Made by a program: the position numbers and the translations under genes. A stretch of DNA of 59,353 nucleotides from Phycisphaerae bacterium (lineage in GTDB: Bacteria > Planctomycetota > Phycisphaerae > UBA1845 > PWPN01). This document shows positions 27,780 to 35,909 of this stretch, one piece after another. The stretch covers positions 1 through 59,353 of the forward strand of contig JAUCQB010000230.1 in NCBI GenBank assembly GCA_030372985.1. The letters are read 5' to 3'. The notes beneath the pieces are model-generated. The model was not told where the DNA came from. It saw nothing but the letters and a program-made list of their open reading frames with translations, and did not search any database. Within the stretch, counting starts at the first letter, position 1, and every line of letters starts with the position of its first letter.

Positions 27780-28571
27780 CTAGCGGCTGTCGGGCCGGCC
27801 GACCATCAACAGCGATTGACCGAACGGTAACGGCAACAGCCGTTCGAAGGCGTCGATGAAGGGTACCAGCCGGTTGAAGAGCCGAGCGGACCGCGGGTTG
27901 ATTTGCCGCCGGTGCAGGCATCGTCCTTCCCAGAGCCAGCCGAAGTACCCGATCGTGTTGATGTAGCGGCTGTAGGTCGGCAGAAGGCCGGCCTCCCGGA
28001 ATGCGACGGCCAGGGTTTTTCGGTTGTAGCGACGGCAGTGACCGAAGGCGCGGTCTAATTCGCCGTAGATGCTCATATGGGCCGGTACCAAAACGACTAC
28101 CCTGCCGCGCGGCGCGCACAAGAGACACATGGTGTACAAAGCGCCGACGTCATCCTCGATATGCTCCAGGACGTTCATACAGAGCACCGTGTCGAACGCG
28201 CCGGCCGGCACGGCTTCGTTCGGGCAGTCCTGGAGAACACCGTTGAAAAAGCGGGTGTTGAGATGGTCGCGGAATCGCCGCGTGCTCTGCCGGAGTGACG
28301 CGGCCAGAGGTTCGATGCCTACGACCTGTCGGCGGTTAAGCAGGAACTGGGTAACGTTGCCGATTCCGCACCCGACCTCGCACACCGTCTCGCCGACAAA
28401 CGGGCGGACTTTGTTGAACAACCAGTGGTTGTAGTTGTAGAGCTCGCTGAGGACTTCGAGGCTGGTATGCACCTCGCTGCGCACGTCCGCAGCGCCGGCC
28501 ATACACGACTCGACAGGCAAAGAGGCATCCGCCAGCCCCTCCGGGCAGACGGTATCCAAGGTTGCTTGCAT
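27780..28571 (-). CDS. Class I SAM-dependent methyltransferase
   Basis: The 263-residue Rossmann methyltransferase shows motif I EVGCGIGNVTQ, an acidic end of beta-2 (VGIEPL), and the post-I block FDTVLCMNVLEHIEDD. The ELDRAFGHCRRY segment is typical of methyltransferases found with sugar or lipid-linked glycosylation genes. No SD is obvious. It is divergent from a polytopic membrane protein of glycosyltransferase-C-like layout (28752-30515), which fits a role in modifying a surface glycan or lipid; the acceptor is unknown. Confidence 0.85.
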   Translation of the reverse strand: MQATLDTVCPEGLADASLPVESCMAGAADVRSEVHTSLEVLSELYNYNHWLFNKVRPFVGETVCEVGCGIGNVTQFLLNRRQVVGIEPLAASLRQSTRRFRDHLNTRFFNGVLQDCPNEAVPAGAFDTVLCMNVLEHIEDDVGALYTMCLLCAPRGRVVVLVPAHMSIYGELDRAFGHCRRYNRKTLAVAFREAGLLPTYSRYINTIGYFGWLWEGRCLHRRQINPRSARLFNRLVPFIDAFERLLPLPFGQSLLMVGRPDSR

Positions 28572-28751
28572 GCTTTGATCTATCGGCGACTTGGCCGGCG
28601 AGATGCGGTTATCGTGCCATTGCCGGCTCGCCCCAGCCCTGCTCCCAGATCAACGCAGCCTGCCGGGCAGAAAGAAGCTCCAGATGGGAAGCCGATCATC
28701 CGATGATGCCTGTCGGCTGCGGACCCCCGCAGGCCGTCCGATAACCCAGAC

Positions 28752-30515
28752 ATGAGTATTGCATCATCACCCGATCGTGATCTGCCCCTCTCCCTGGAAG
28801 GTTTTACCCTGCCGCGTCGTGCCTGCACGCTGGCGGTTACGGTTCTAAAGACCTCTGCGCCGCTAACCTTCTGCCTGACGGTTGCCTGCCTCTTGCGAGG
28901 ATGGAGCCTGGGCGCTTCCTTCGACTCCTCGGATCAAGTGACGATGCCCTGCCTTGTCAGGCACAGCTACGGCATCGCCTGGATTTTTGCTCACAGCTAC
29001 GGCCCCATGCCGGCCATTGTGCACCGATCGGTCACGGAAATACTCTCCTGCCTGCACATACCAATGGGAGAAGCCATCGTGCGTCTGCCCATTGCGGTCC
29101 TGAGCGTCGCACAGGTGTTCCTGGCGTACGTGCTGATGCGGCGGCTTCGCTGTACGCGCACTCAGTCGATCATAGCCGGCATGGTGTGTGCTCTACTGCC
29201 ATCGCTGGTAACGGACGGTCACTATGCCTGGGGATATCTGACAATTTGGCTCTTCTTCGGCACCCTGGCGCTTTGGGCGACACTGGCGTATTGGGATGAC
29301 AGGCAAATCTGGCACTTGTCGATCGCTTCTTTCTCGCTGTTTGCTCATTGTTTGAGCAATTGCTTTGCCTTCGGCCTGCCCCTGACGTTGCTGATGGTGT
29401 GGCTGGTTCTGATTCGCCGTGCGAAGCAGACGCGCCGCCAGATCATCAGCGACGCATCGTTCGGATTCGTGCTGCCGTGCCTGGCCGCTCTCGCGGTGAC
29501 CGCAATGAGTTGGCTCGGAACAGGCGGCGGCCAGATCGGCCGGCTATTGATGAAACAGCAATCCGGGGCGACCGGCAGCAGCCTGTCAGGCATGCTCGAA
29601 TGGCTAATCGTCTGGTCCGCACAGTACGGCTACCTGTTTGTCGTGCCGGCTACTGCCGGACTGTTGTACGGCGTCGTGCTGGCCAGACGGGGGGACCGAC
29701 GCGGCCTGTTGGCGGTCTGGGCATTCGCAGCCTTTCTACCCCTCCTGCTGCTCAGCAACCCCAGCCGGATCGGCTATCCCGGCGCGTATCTGATGGAGCC
29801 GGTCTTCGCCGGCGGAATGCTGGCTGTCGTCCTGATCGCTCAGCTCTGGAATGCGCTGCCTCCTCAGCGGCTTGTCCTCAAGGCTGCCCTGGCGGGCGTT
29901 TGCGTTCTGGGCCTTGTCCACCTGGGGTTGGGCTCCGTCGACTCCTGCCTGGCCGGCAACCGGCTGCAGCGCTGGACGGGCGTCACAACGGGTTGGGGCA
30001 CCGTGACGCCTGACACGGGCATCAAGGCCGCGGGCTGGTACGTCCGCCAGTTTGTGCCGCCGGACGCGATCGTCATCCCCTTGCACACCAACCGCGGCAT
30101 GGAAGCTCCGGTGGCCGAGTATTATCTCGGCCGTCGCGTCCTCGCCACGATGGATGTCAAGGCCGAGCATCTCGAGCCGCTGCTGGCCACGATGGCCGAT
30201 CATGTTGACGTTGTGATCGTCGAACCGGTCGAGCAGAGGATGGTCGACAGGCTCTCCGGTTTCACCCGGGTCTGCACGTTCACACGAGACGGACAACCCG
30301 TGCGGATGATCTACGCCCGGCCGGCCATGCAGTTGCCGGAAATGAGCCAGGACGTCGCGGCCGTCAATTCCGAGTACGACAGGTTCTTCAGCCCCACCAG
30401 CGTTCCGATGCCGCTGCCCGCAGCCCCGGAATACGCGGCCAAGATGGCTCTCTATCGCGAGACCCTTCGACATCTCGGGAACGGGCAGGCGGTGTCGGCG
30501 GCACCCTCGTCCTGA
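28752..30515 (+). CDS. Polytopic membrane protein, possibly GT-C-like
   Basis: The 587-residue protein has about ten predicted membrane helices between residues 30 and 400 (for example LTFCLTVACLL, LPIAVLSVAQVFLAYVL, LLMVWLVLI, LVFVLPC-like stretches). A soluble C-terminal domain covers about 410-587 (AAGWYVRQFVPPDAIVIPLH...). The early FDSSDQVTMP segment, with an acidic pair after the first helix, and the C-terminal globular part recall GT-C glycosyltransferases of the dolichyl-phosphate-mannose-transferase type, but no signature is strong enough to assign. The adjacent divergent methyltransferase supports a glycan or lipid role. It could equally be an uncharacterised transporter-like protein. 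Confidence 0.65.
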   Translation: MSIASSPDRDLPLSLEGFTLPRRACTLAVTVLKTSAPLTFCLTVACLLRGWSLGASFDSSDQVTMPCLVRHSYGIAWIFAHSYGPMPAIVHRSVTEILSCLHIPMGEAIVRLPIAVLSVAQVFLAYVLMRRLRCTRTQSIIAGMVCALLPSLVTDGHYAWGYLTIWLFFGTLALWATLAYWDDRQIWHLSIASFSLFAHCLSNCFAFGLPLTLLMVWLVLIRRAKQTRRQIISDASFGFVLPCLAALAVTAMSWLGTGGGQIGRLLMKQQSGATGSSLSGMLEWLIVWSAQYGYLFVVPATAGLLYGVVLARRGDRRGLLAVWAFAAFLPLLLLSNPSRIGYPGAYLMEPVFAGGMLAVVLIAQLWNALPPQRLVLKAALAGVCVLGLVHLGLGSVDSCLAGNRLQRWTGVTTGWGTVTPDTGIKAAGWYVRQFVPPDAIVIPLHTNRGMEAPVAEYYLGRRVLATMDVKAEHLEPLLATMADHVDVVIVEPVEQRMVDRLSGFTRVCTFTRDGQPVRMIYARPAMQLPEMSQDVAAVNSEYDRFFSPTSVPMPLPAAPEYAAKMALYRETLRHLGNGQAVSAAPSS

Positions 30516-30926
30516 GCAAGGTCCCCCAGAGTGCGTGTGAAAACGGTAGGGAATGGCCGGAGCCCTGCGAAGTCCCGCGGACCGAAGCAGGGCGAAGACC
30601 TGCCGGCTCCGGCGGCAGAATGTGGCAGCTCTCGGTCGCCGCGGCGAGGCAGGCTCGCCACTGACCTGCCGACCGGCTCCGTCGGCTTTCGCACGTATCC
30701 CCGGACCGGTCGGAAAAGCCCATAAGCCCCCGGGACAGGCTCCGGCTGCCTGGTTCGGCAAGAGACTGCAGGCCTTCGGAAGATGGCCGGCCCCAAGGCC
30801 GGTTGATGACAACAATACCAGCCGCACCCCTTGAACAGGACCAGGACTTGGCCACTCGCCAAAGGCCCGCCCGTCGATTACAATCCCCGGCCGGAATAAC
30901 AGGGACTTGTAGTGGCGGGACAAGAA
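30516..30926. other. Intergenic, nothing recognised
   Basis: The stretch separates the membrane protein from the STAS gene. Small frames on both strands are non-coding in appearance. The promoter of the STAS gene should lie near 30850-30900 but no clear hexamers were assigned. Confidence 0.35.
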
Positions 30927-31298
30927 ATGGCCGAATCACAGCGACTACTGATCGAAACCTTGAAAGACGTCACCGTCGTGACGTTCCAGGACATCTCCAT
31001 CCTGGATGCACTTCAGATCGATGAGATCGGGGAGGAATTGTATGAACTGGTCGAGAAGAAGGACCGCAAGCAATTGATCCTCGACTTCGCGAACGTCAAG
31101 TTCCTCTCATCGTCGGCTCTCAGCGTTTTGATCACGCTGCACAAGAAGGCCGTCCAGAACAAGGGGCAGGTCGTCCTCTGCGACCTTCGCGACGACCTCA
31201 AGAAGGTCTTCGAGATCACCCGCCTCGACCGCATGTTCACCTTCTGCCCCACCCTTGACGATGCATTGGCGGTCTTCGGACGAACCACCGCCGGGTAG
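30927..31298 (+). CDS. STAS-domain protein, anti-sigma-factor-antagonist type
   Basis: The 123-residue protein is a single STAS domain: VTVVTFQD...LQIDEIGEELYELV, the central strand LILDFANVKFLSSSALSVLITL with the Ser cluster that is phosphorylated in SpoIIAA-like proteins, then VVLCDLRDDLKKVFEITRLDRMF. It probably works in a partner-switching pathway with an anti-sigma kinase, but neither kinase nor phosphatase is in the window. The ATG at 30927 is chosen; a GTG at 30912 with AGGGA upstream is a possible alternative adding five residues. Confidence 0.9.
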   Translation: MAESQRLLIETLKDVTVVTFQDISILDALQIDEIGEELYELVEKKDRKQLILDFANVKFLSSSALSVLITLHKKAVQNKGQVVLCDLRDDLKKVFEITRLDRMFTFCPTLDDALAVFGRTTAG

Positions 31299-31697
31299 CT
31301 GCTATCCGCCACGAACACCCGAACAGCAGCTTCGGCATCGGGCCGGCATGATTTCGGCCGGAACAGCCCGATTGTCAGTCTGCGGGTCCGTGAGACTCTG
31401 GACGACTTTTTCATCGTGTAACCGAGCGGCGAGACCCCAAGACGGGACATGCCAAGGGGGCCGCCTTCTGGTGGTCGCGGCTCTGAACCGGCTCTCTGAA
31501 AGAACCAGAGCGATTCCCCGCCGGATGTGTCACGGAGCCCACAATCTCCCGTTTGTCACCCGACGACTTGACAGGGATCAACAGGCCGCATAGGAAGGTC
31601 TGTGAATCATGGACGCCTGGTGTTCCGATCGGACTCGTGGGGAGCCCCAGCCGGGCATTTCATAGCCTGCTTTGTCAAGCTACTACGGAGGTTGATC
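31299..31697. other. Intergenic, nothing recognised
   Basis: No frame here looks like a protein and no repeat or terminator was identified. The small lipoprotein gene follows. Confidence 0.35.
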
Positions 31698-31988
31698 ATG
31701 TGGAAGTCCCGAAACCTGATCGGATTGGCCTTGCTGGGGTTGCTGTTCCTGCTCATCTCGGGCTGCAGCAAAGTCAGCCAGAGCAACTATGACAAGATCG
31801 AAAACGGCATGACCGTCAGCCAAGTCGAGGCGATTCTCGGCAAGGGCAAGGAAGCGGCCGGCGTCGCAGGGGCCATCGGGAATCTCACAGGATCCGGCAA
31901 GGTGCTGACCTGGGGTGATGACAAGAAGTCGATTACGGTCACATTCGCGAACGACAAGGTGATCGCCAAAGCCGCACAGGGGCTCTGA
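31698..31988 (+). CDS. Small BamE/SmpA-like lipoprotein
   Basis: The 96-residue protein has a lipoprotein signal with lipobox LISGC (Cys near 20). A domain follows that matches the BamE/SmpA/OmlA fold opening (NYDKIENGMTVSQVEAILGKG) and ends in a beta-rich stretch (VLTWGDDKKSITVTFANDKVIAKA). True BamE is a small outer-membrane-assembly lipoprotein, but the same fold occurs in many unrelated lipoproteins, so no gene symbol is given. The ATG at 31698 has GGAGG six bases upstream; a longer frame from 31602 would mask the leader. Confidence 0.8.
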   Translation: MWKSRNLIGLALLGLLFLLISGCSKVSQSNYDKIENGMTVSQVEAILGKGKEAAGVAGAIGNLTGSGKVLTWGDDKKSITVTFANDKVIAKAAQGL

Positions 31989-32288
31989 CGCCGTGCCATG
32001 AGTACGAACAACTGAGCGGACCGGACGTGCCGAGCATGCAGGAGACCGCCCGAAGAGGCCAGATCGGGGTCAACTTTTGACTCTTGGCACATTCGAGGCC
32101 AACTCCTACACCGTTTGTTGCCTGACCAATTCATCGTGCCAGGCAACCTCCGCAAAGCCAAGCGCCGGACGGCTGCAGCAAGGACGCAGCTCGTTGGGGC
32201 GACGTTGAGCGTCTTCATGCTGAGCGTAAAGGTGGAAACGAGAAGGATCGGCTTGGATCGACAAATGTCTGTTGGCCTATTGGCCTGT

Positions 32289-32391
32289 TAGAGCATTTCA
32301 CGACTCCGTGTAGCACCGGACGTCCACAACCGGCCGTTTTAAGGCCAGATTCGTCTGCGCGGCCTGATACATCCGATCGTGAAATGCTCTA
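32289..32391. mobile_element. 103-base element with perfect 15-base terminal inverted repeats
   Basis: The ends TAGAGCATTTCACGA (32289-32303) and TCGTGAAATGCTCTA (32377-32391) are exact inverted copies. The element is flanked by near-identical 22-base direct copies at 32267-32288 and 32392-32413 (two C/T differences). The interior has no reading frame. This is the layout of a miniature non-autonomous (MITE-like) element, but the flanks are periodic low-complexity sequence, so they need not be a target-site duplication. Confidence 0.5.
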
Positions 32392-32480
32392 GTCTGTTGG
32401 TCTATTGGTCTGTGAGTCCGTTGGTCTGACAAGATGATGTCGTGCGGAGCGCGACCTGCCGGGCTGAAGATGGGAGGAGA

Positions 32481-32557
32481 ACCACGGATTGCACTGATGA
32501 CATGGATGGAGGAATAACGCTTGGGTTCTCATCAGTGATATCCGTGCTATCCGTGGT
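32481..32557. repeat. Imperfect snap-back inverted repeat
   Basis: ACCACGGAT at 32481-32489 is matched by ATCCGTGGT at 32549-32557. The similarity continues inward imperfectly for about 27 bases on each side (GCACTGAT against GCACGGAT words). The transcript could fold into a long hairpin. It lies beyond the 3' end of the DUF4838 gene. Confidence 0.5.
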
Positions 32558-32626
32558 CAAGAACCGGTCGAACGACGAGGGGCAAGGGGGCAGACCTTAT
32601 AACAGGCATCGCTGGAGCATTGCCTG

Positions 32627-35335
32627 TTACTCCGCCAGCCGTATGGCCGCGAACTCAGTCGGGCGCTTGGCATGGATGACGCCCCCGCCGTACTCGGCGC
32701 TTCGGCGTTCGTCTTTGTCCACATCGTTGACCACCAGGCAAATGCCGAGGCTTTTTCGCGGCCCGGGTTCAAGGCCGGGCAGCAATTGCCACTGCAGGGC
32801 CGCTTCGTAGATCGTTCGCCCGCCGCCCTGCCGGGCCGCGGAGACCTCGATCAGGTCCTCCGCTCGGACTCCTTCCGGCAGCTTGGGGGTCCGCCAGATG
32901 TGCTTTTGAACTGCTTTGTCGTGCAGCGAGATGCCGAACTCCGCCTCGTCTCCCTTGTAGCCGCCCCACATGTAGTTCCATGAGGCGGCCTTTAACTCGA
33001 AATTGTCGCGCTGCGGATTGACTGCGATCTGAAGGCTGTCTTCCTTCCACATGTCCGCGGCCGGCCGGTTCTGGACGTGAGTCTGATCCTTGACCACCAC
33101 CCGCAGGTACAGCCGCTGCTGGTCCCAGGCCGCCTGCCAGGTCATTGACAGGTCATCAGCCACGGGAGGATCAACATAATAGTACCGTACCGGCTCGTCG
33201 TACTTGCCGGTTTTCGGCTCCGCGGGCCGGGCGTGGAACACCCAGGGCAGCTCGTCAACATAGGGAACGCCCGGCCAGTCCTCCGGTCCTGCCCGGAGCG
33301 GGATGGCGTCAGCAACGCGCGGCACATCCGCCACCCGCAGCCCGTCAGCCCGCGGCTTGCGATACGCCGCGTTGGCCTCATCGGTGATGAGACGCTCGAT
33401 CTGCTCGCGGTTGAGGATGCCCACACCGGCAAGCATCTGTTCGATGAGCCTCAGCCGTCCGGGGTCGACTCGTGCCTCATTGGCGCAGGCCCAGCGGACC
33501 AGCGGCGCCAATGCCGCATCGCGCATCTGCTGCTTGAGCCCCCACATCCGCACGTAACCCGTCATTCCCGGCCAGCCGGAGACCGGCAGATCAGGCAGTG
33601 CCTGGGCGATCTTGAACCGCTCGGCCCATGTGCGCCAGGCCTCGACGACCGCATTCGATCGAGCGATGGCATCCTCGTGGTTACTCGTCGGTTGCCACGT
33701 GATAGCGTTCATCGACACGCGATGGGCCTCGGCGCTGGCATAGGTGAAGTCGTAGCGCTGACGCAGGAAATCCACCCGCCGGCGGACCGCGTCGTCGTCC
33801 GCGAGCCTGGCAGCCTCTTCGAGCAGTGCGCGGCCCCGCTGGAAATCCTCCCACGCATAGATCTGCATCTCCCCGCGCAGATCATCCAAGCCCCCAAGCC
33901 ACTGCCCCTTGGTCTGACGCTGCCAGCGATCCTCCCAGTGTCTGTAGAACTCCCCCACCGGGCCGGCCGCCCTGCCGTACAGATCGGTCATCATGCGGTC
34001 GATCACCGCGTCGGGATCGAGCTCGGCGTTCCAGAGCAACTGGTAGAGCAGGTAGTACATGGGCATCGAGGTATCGATCATCGACATATGGTGCGTGCCG
34101 TAGCCCTTGACGCCCACCCGGGCGATATGCCTCATCTGGTCGGCCAGGATGTGCGGGAAATAGCGCGGTGTCCAGTAGTTGATCCCGACGTAGTCATAGA
34201 ATCGGACGGCCCCGGCCTTCTTCACCCACTCGGCGGCGATTTGCTGGTCGAGGTCCTTGTACTTGGGATCGAAGTTCTGAGCGGTGTCCTCGCAGAGAAC
34301 GACGGTGACGTTGTCTCCGATGCGCTCGACGGTCTTCGGCGGCATGGTGGTCAACTGATAAGCAAACACGCCGAGTTGGCGGTCGGGGAACTCCTTGGCC
34401 GTCTGAGCTGCCACCCGAGCGATGAGTTGAAAGTAACTCTCGGAGAAGTTCCATATGCCGTTGTACGGCGGTGACTCGCCGTCGACCGCCAGGCACCGCT
34501 CGCACTTACATGCCGAATGATTGTCGTTGACGCCGAAGGAACTGCCGCCCTCGCGAACGTACTTCATGAAGACGTCGAACATGTCCGGATGGGTCAAACA
34601 GGGGTGCACGTCGTGCTCCACGTGCCGCTTGCCGTCCCAATAGGCGAAGTATTCCGGCTTGTGGCCGTACTTCTGCGGGTTAACCACCTGGTTGAGACTG
34701 TGGCCCGTGCCAACGTATGGAAGCTTGACGTCCTGCTGCGTCATCCTCATGCGGCGCCCGAACTCGGCCGAGGGCATGCTGCCCCACATCTGACGGCCAT
34801 GGAATGACGGGTTCTCCAGATAGGCTCCGCCGGCAGTATTCGGCTTAACGGCAATCGCCAGCGAACCGGCCTTCGGCACGACCTCCCACAGCGGCCCTGC
34901 GTAATACCAGCGGATGCCGAACTGGTCTTGCAGGATGGTGTAGATGCCGTTGGCCGTGCCCTCGGGGATGTTTCCCGCAACGATCAGGTCCTCGCCGAGC
35001 CGGCTGAGCACAAAGCCGTCGAGCTTGATGCTCTTTCGGGCCTCGGCCGTGCGTTCGTACAGCGAGGTCTGGCCGATGTGCAGCGTGGGGCCCGGCAGAT
35101 CTTCGGTGCCCTTGGCCACCTTGAGTGCCGCCCCACTGATTCGCTCGACGTAGTGCGTCAGATCCTTCACGGCCGCATCCAGCACCGGGTTGTCACCGGC
35201 GACAAGAACCTGGACAACGGGCCGGCCGTCGTGGACGACGGGAAAGGTCAGAGTATCCGAGTTCTGAGCGGAGATCGTTCCAGCCAGAATGATCACCGTC
35301 ATGAAGATCAGCGGTGAGATCGATCGTACGTTCAT
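32627..35335 (-). CDS. Secreted DUF4838 protein with C-terminal CBM9-like domain
   Basis: The 902-residue protein has a signal peptide (1-23, ending TISA). A GH67/GH20-like N-terminal domain covers about 30-160 (LDAAVKDLTHYVERISGA, LDGFVLSR, GTANGIYTILQDQFGIRWYYAG). A DUF4838 barrel covers about 170-560 (FSESYFQLIARVAAQTAKEFPDRQLGVFAY, YGTHHMSM). A C-terminal family-9-like carbohydrate-binding domain covers about 720-900 (WKEDSLQIAVNP, RTIYEAALQWQLLPG). Architecture and context suggest a glycan-active enzyme working outside the cytoplasm; the substrate and catalytic residues are unknown. GGAGG precedes the ATG. Divergent from the oxidoreductase-FAH-phosphoesterase-AKR series. Confidence 0.85.
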   Translation of the reverse strand: MNVRSISPLIFMTVIILAGTISAQNSDTLTFPVVHDGRPVVQVLVAGDNPVLDAAVKDLTHYVERISGAALKVAKGTEDLPGPTLHIGQTSLYERTAEARKSIKLDGFVLSRLGEDLIVAGNIPEGTANGIYTILQDQFGIRWYYAGPLWEVVPKAGSLAIAVKPNTAGGAYLENPSFHGRQMWGSMPSAEFGRRMRMTQQDVKLPYVGTGHSLNQVVNPQKYGHKPEYFAYWDGKRHVEHDVHPCLTHPDMFDVFMKYVREGGSSFGVNDNHSACKCERCLAVDGESPPYNGIWNFSESYFQLIARVAAQTAKEFPDRQLGVFAYQLTTMPPKTVERIGDNVTVVLCEDTAQNFDPKYKDLDQQIAAEWVKKAGAVRFYDYVGINYWTPRYFPHILADQMRHIARVGVKGYGTHHMSMIDTSMPMYYLLYQLLWNAELDPDAVIDRMMTDLYGRAAGPVGEFYRHWEDRWQRQTKGQWLGGLDDLRGEMQIYAWEDFQRGRALLEEAARLADDDAVRRRVDFLRQRYDFTYASAEAHRVSMNAITWQPTSNHEDAIARSNAVVEAWRTWAERFKIAQALPDLPVSGWPGMTGYVRMWGLKQQMRDAALAPLVRWACANEARVDPGRLRLIEQMLAGVGILNREQIERLITDEANAAYRKPRADGLRVADVPRVADAIPLRAGPEDWPGVPYVDELPWVFHARPAEPKTGKYDEPVRYYYVDPPVADDLSMTWQAAWDQQRLYLRVVVKDQTHVQNRPAADMWKEDSLQIAVNPQRDNFELKAASWNYMWGGYKGDEAEFGISLHDKAVQKHIWRTPKLPEGVRAEDLIEVSAARQGGGRTIYEAALQWQLLPGLEPGPRKSLGICLVVNDVDKDERRSAEYGGGVIHAKRPTEFAAIRLAE

Positions 35336-35909
35336 GCACGCCTCCGCTGGTATCTCGCCTTGCTGCTTATGCCGATGCTTGTGGCTCGCCGGTCAGCCAA
35401 CGGACCATCCAGCGGGCCTCGACGCGCTGTCGCGAACGACGCCCCACAAGACAAGAAGCCCGGCAACTCGCTTGTGCCGGTCTGCAGCGAGGAGGACCCC
35501 CCTGCCGCCGGGATCTCGTGCCTGAATGGGTACCGATCGGTTGCCGACGGCCCCTGTTGGTAAAGAGATCTTAGCCGGTGTTCAGGATCAGGCAAGGCCG
35601 CGTTCCGAGGACGCCGGCATGGTATGCATGGAAAAGCGTCCTGCCCGCGTTCATGGCATCATGCCGGCACACCCTCAGTGGCGATTGAAATCACCCCGAT
35701 AGACCGCCCCCGGCCCCCGGGGAGCCTCGGCCACAGTGCGCCTCGGTAAAAACACAAGTTGTGCTCAGTGGATGGCCGATCGTCGATGGTTGACACCTCT
35801 TGACGCGGGAGCGGTTGCACAAAGCAGTGCAGCGGTTATCGTCTTGTCATCGGCGGCCGGCACGCCGGGCGGTCTGTTCGGACGGTACACACATTCCGGA
35901 GACAAGACA
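35336..35909. other. Divergent intergenic region, nothing specific recognised
   Basis: The stretch lies between the divergent starts of the DUF4838 gene and the FAD oxidoreductase gene and should carry both promoters. Open frames within it are unconvincing. The frame from 35736 is an upstream extension of the oxidoreductase that would hide its lipoprotein leader. Confidence 0.35.

Larger units (their letters stand above)
31989..32626. repeat. Repeat-rich intergenic island
   Basis: This 638-base gap holds at least three separate structures: a GTCAA-CTT-TTGAC hairpin at 32069-32081, an element with 15-base terminal inverted repeats at 32289-32391, and an imperfect snap-back repeat at 32481-32557. 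Periodic words of the type TCTGTTGG/TCTATTGG lie around the middle element. No gene is evident. The minus-strand frame near 32100-32180 could be further decayed transposase but this is not certain. Confidence 0.5.

Noticed and set aside
32100..32180. Third RAYT remnant on the minus strand
   Set aside because: Only a few residues (AEV, DELVRQ) resemble the transposase tail; too weak to list.
33233..34474. 413-codon frame antisense to the DUF4838 gene
   Set aside because: Mirror of a well-supported gene; no start signal or recognisable domain.
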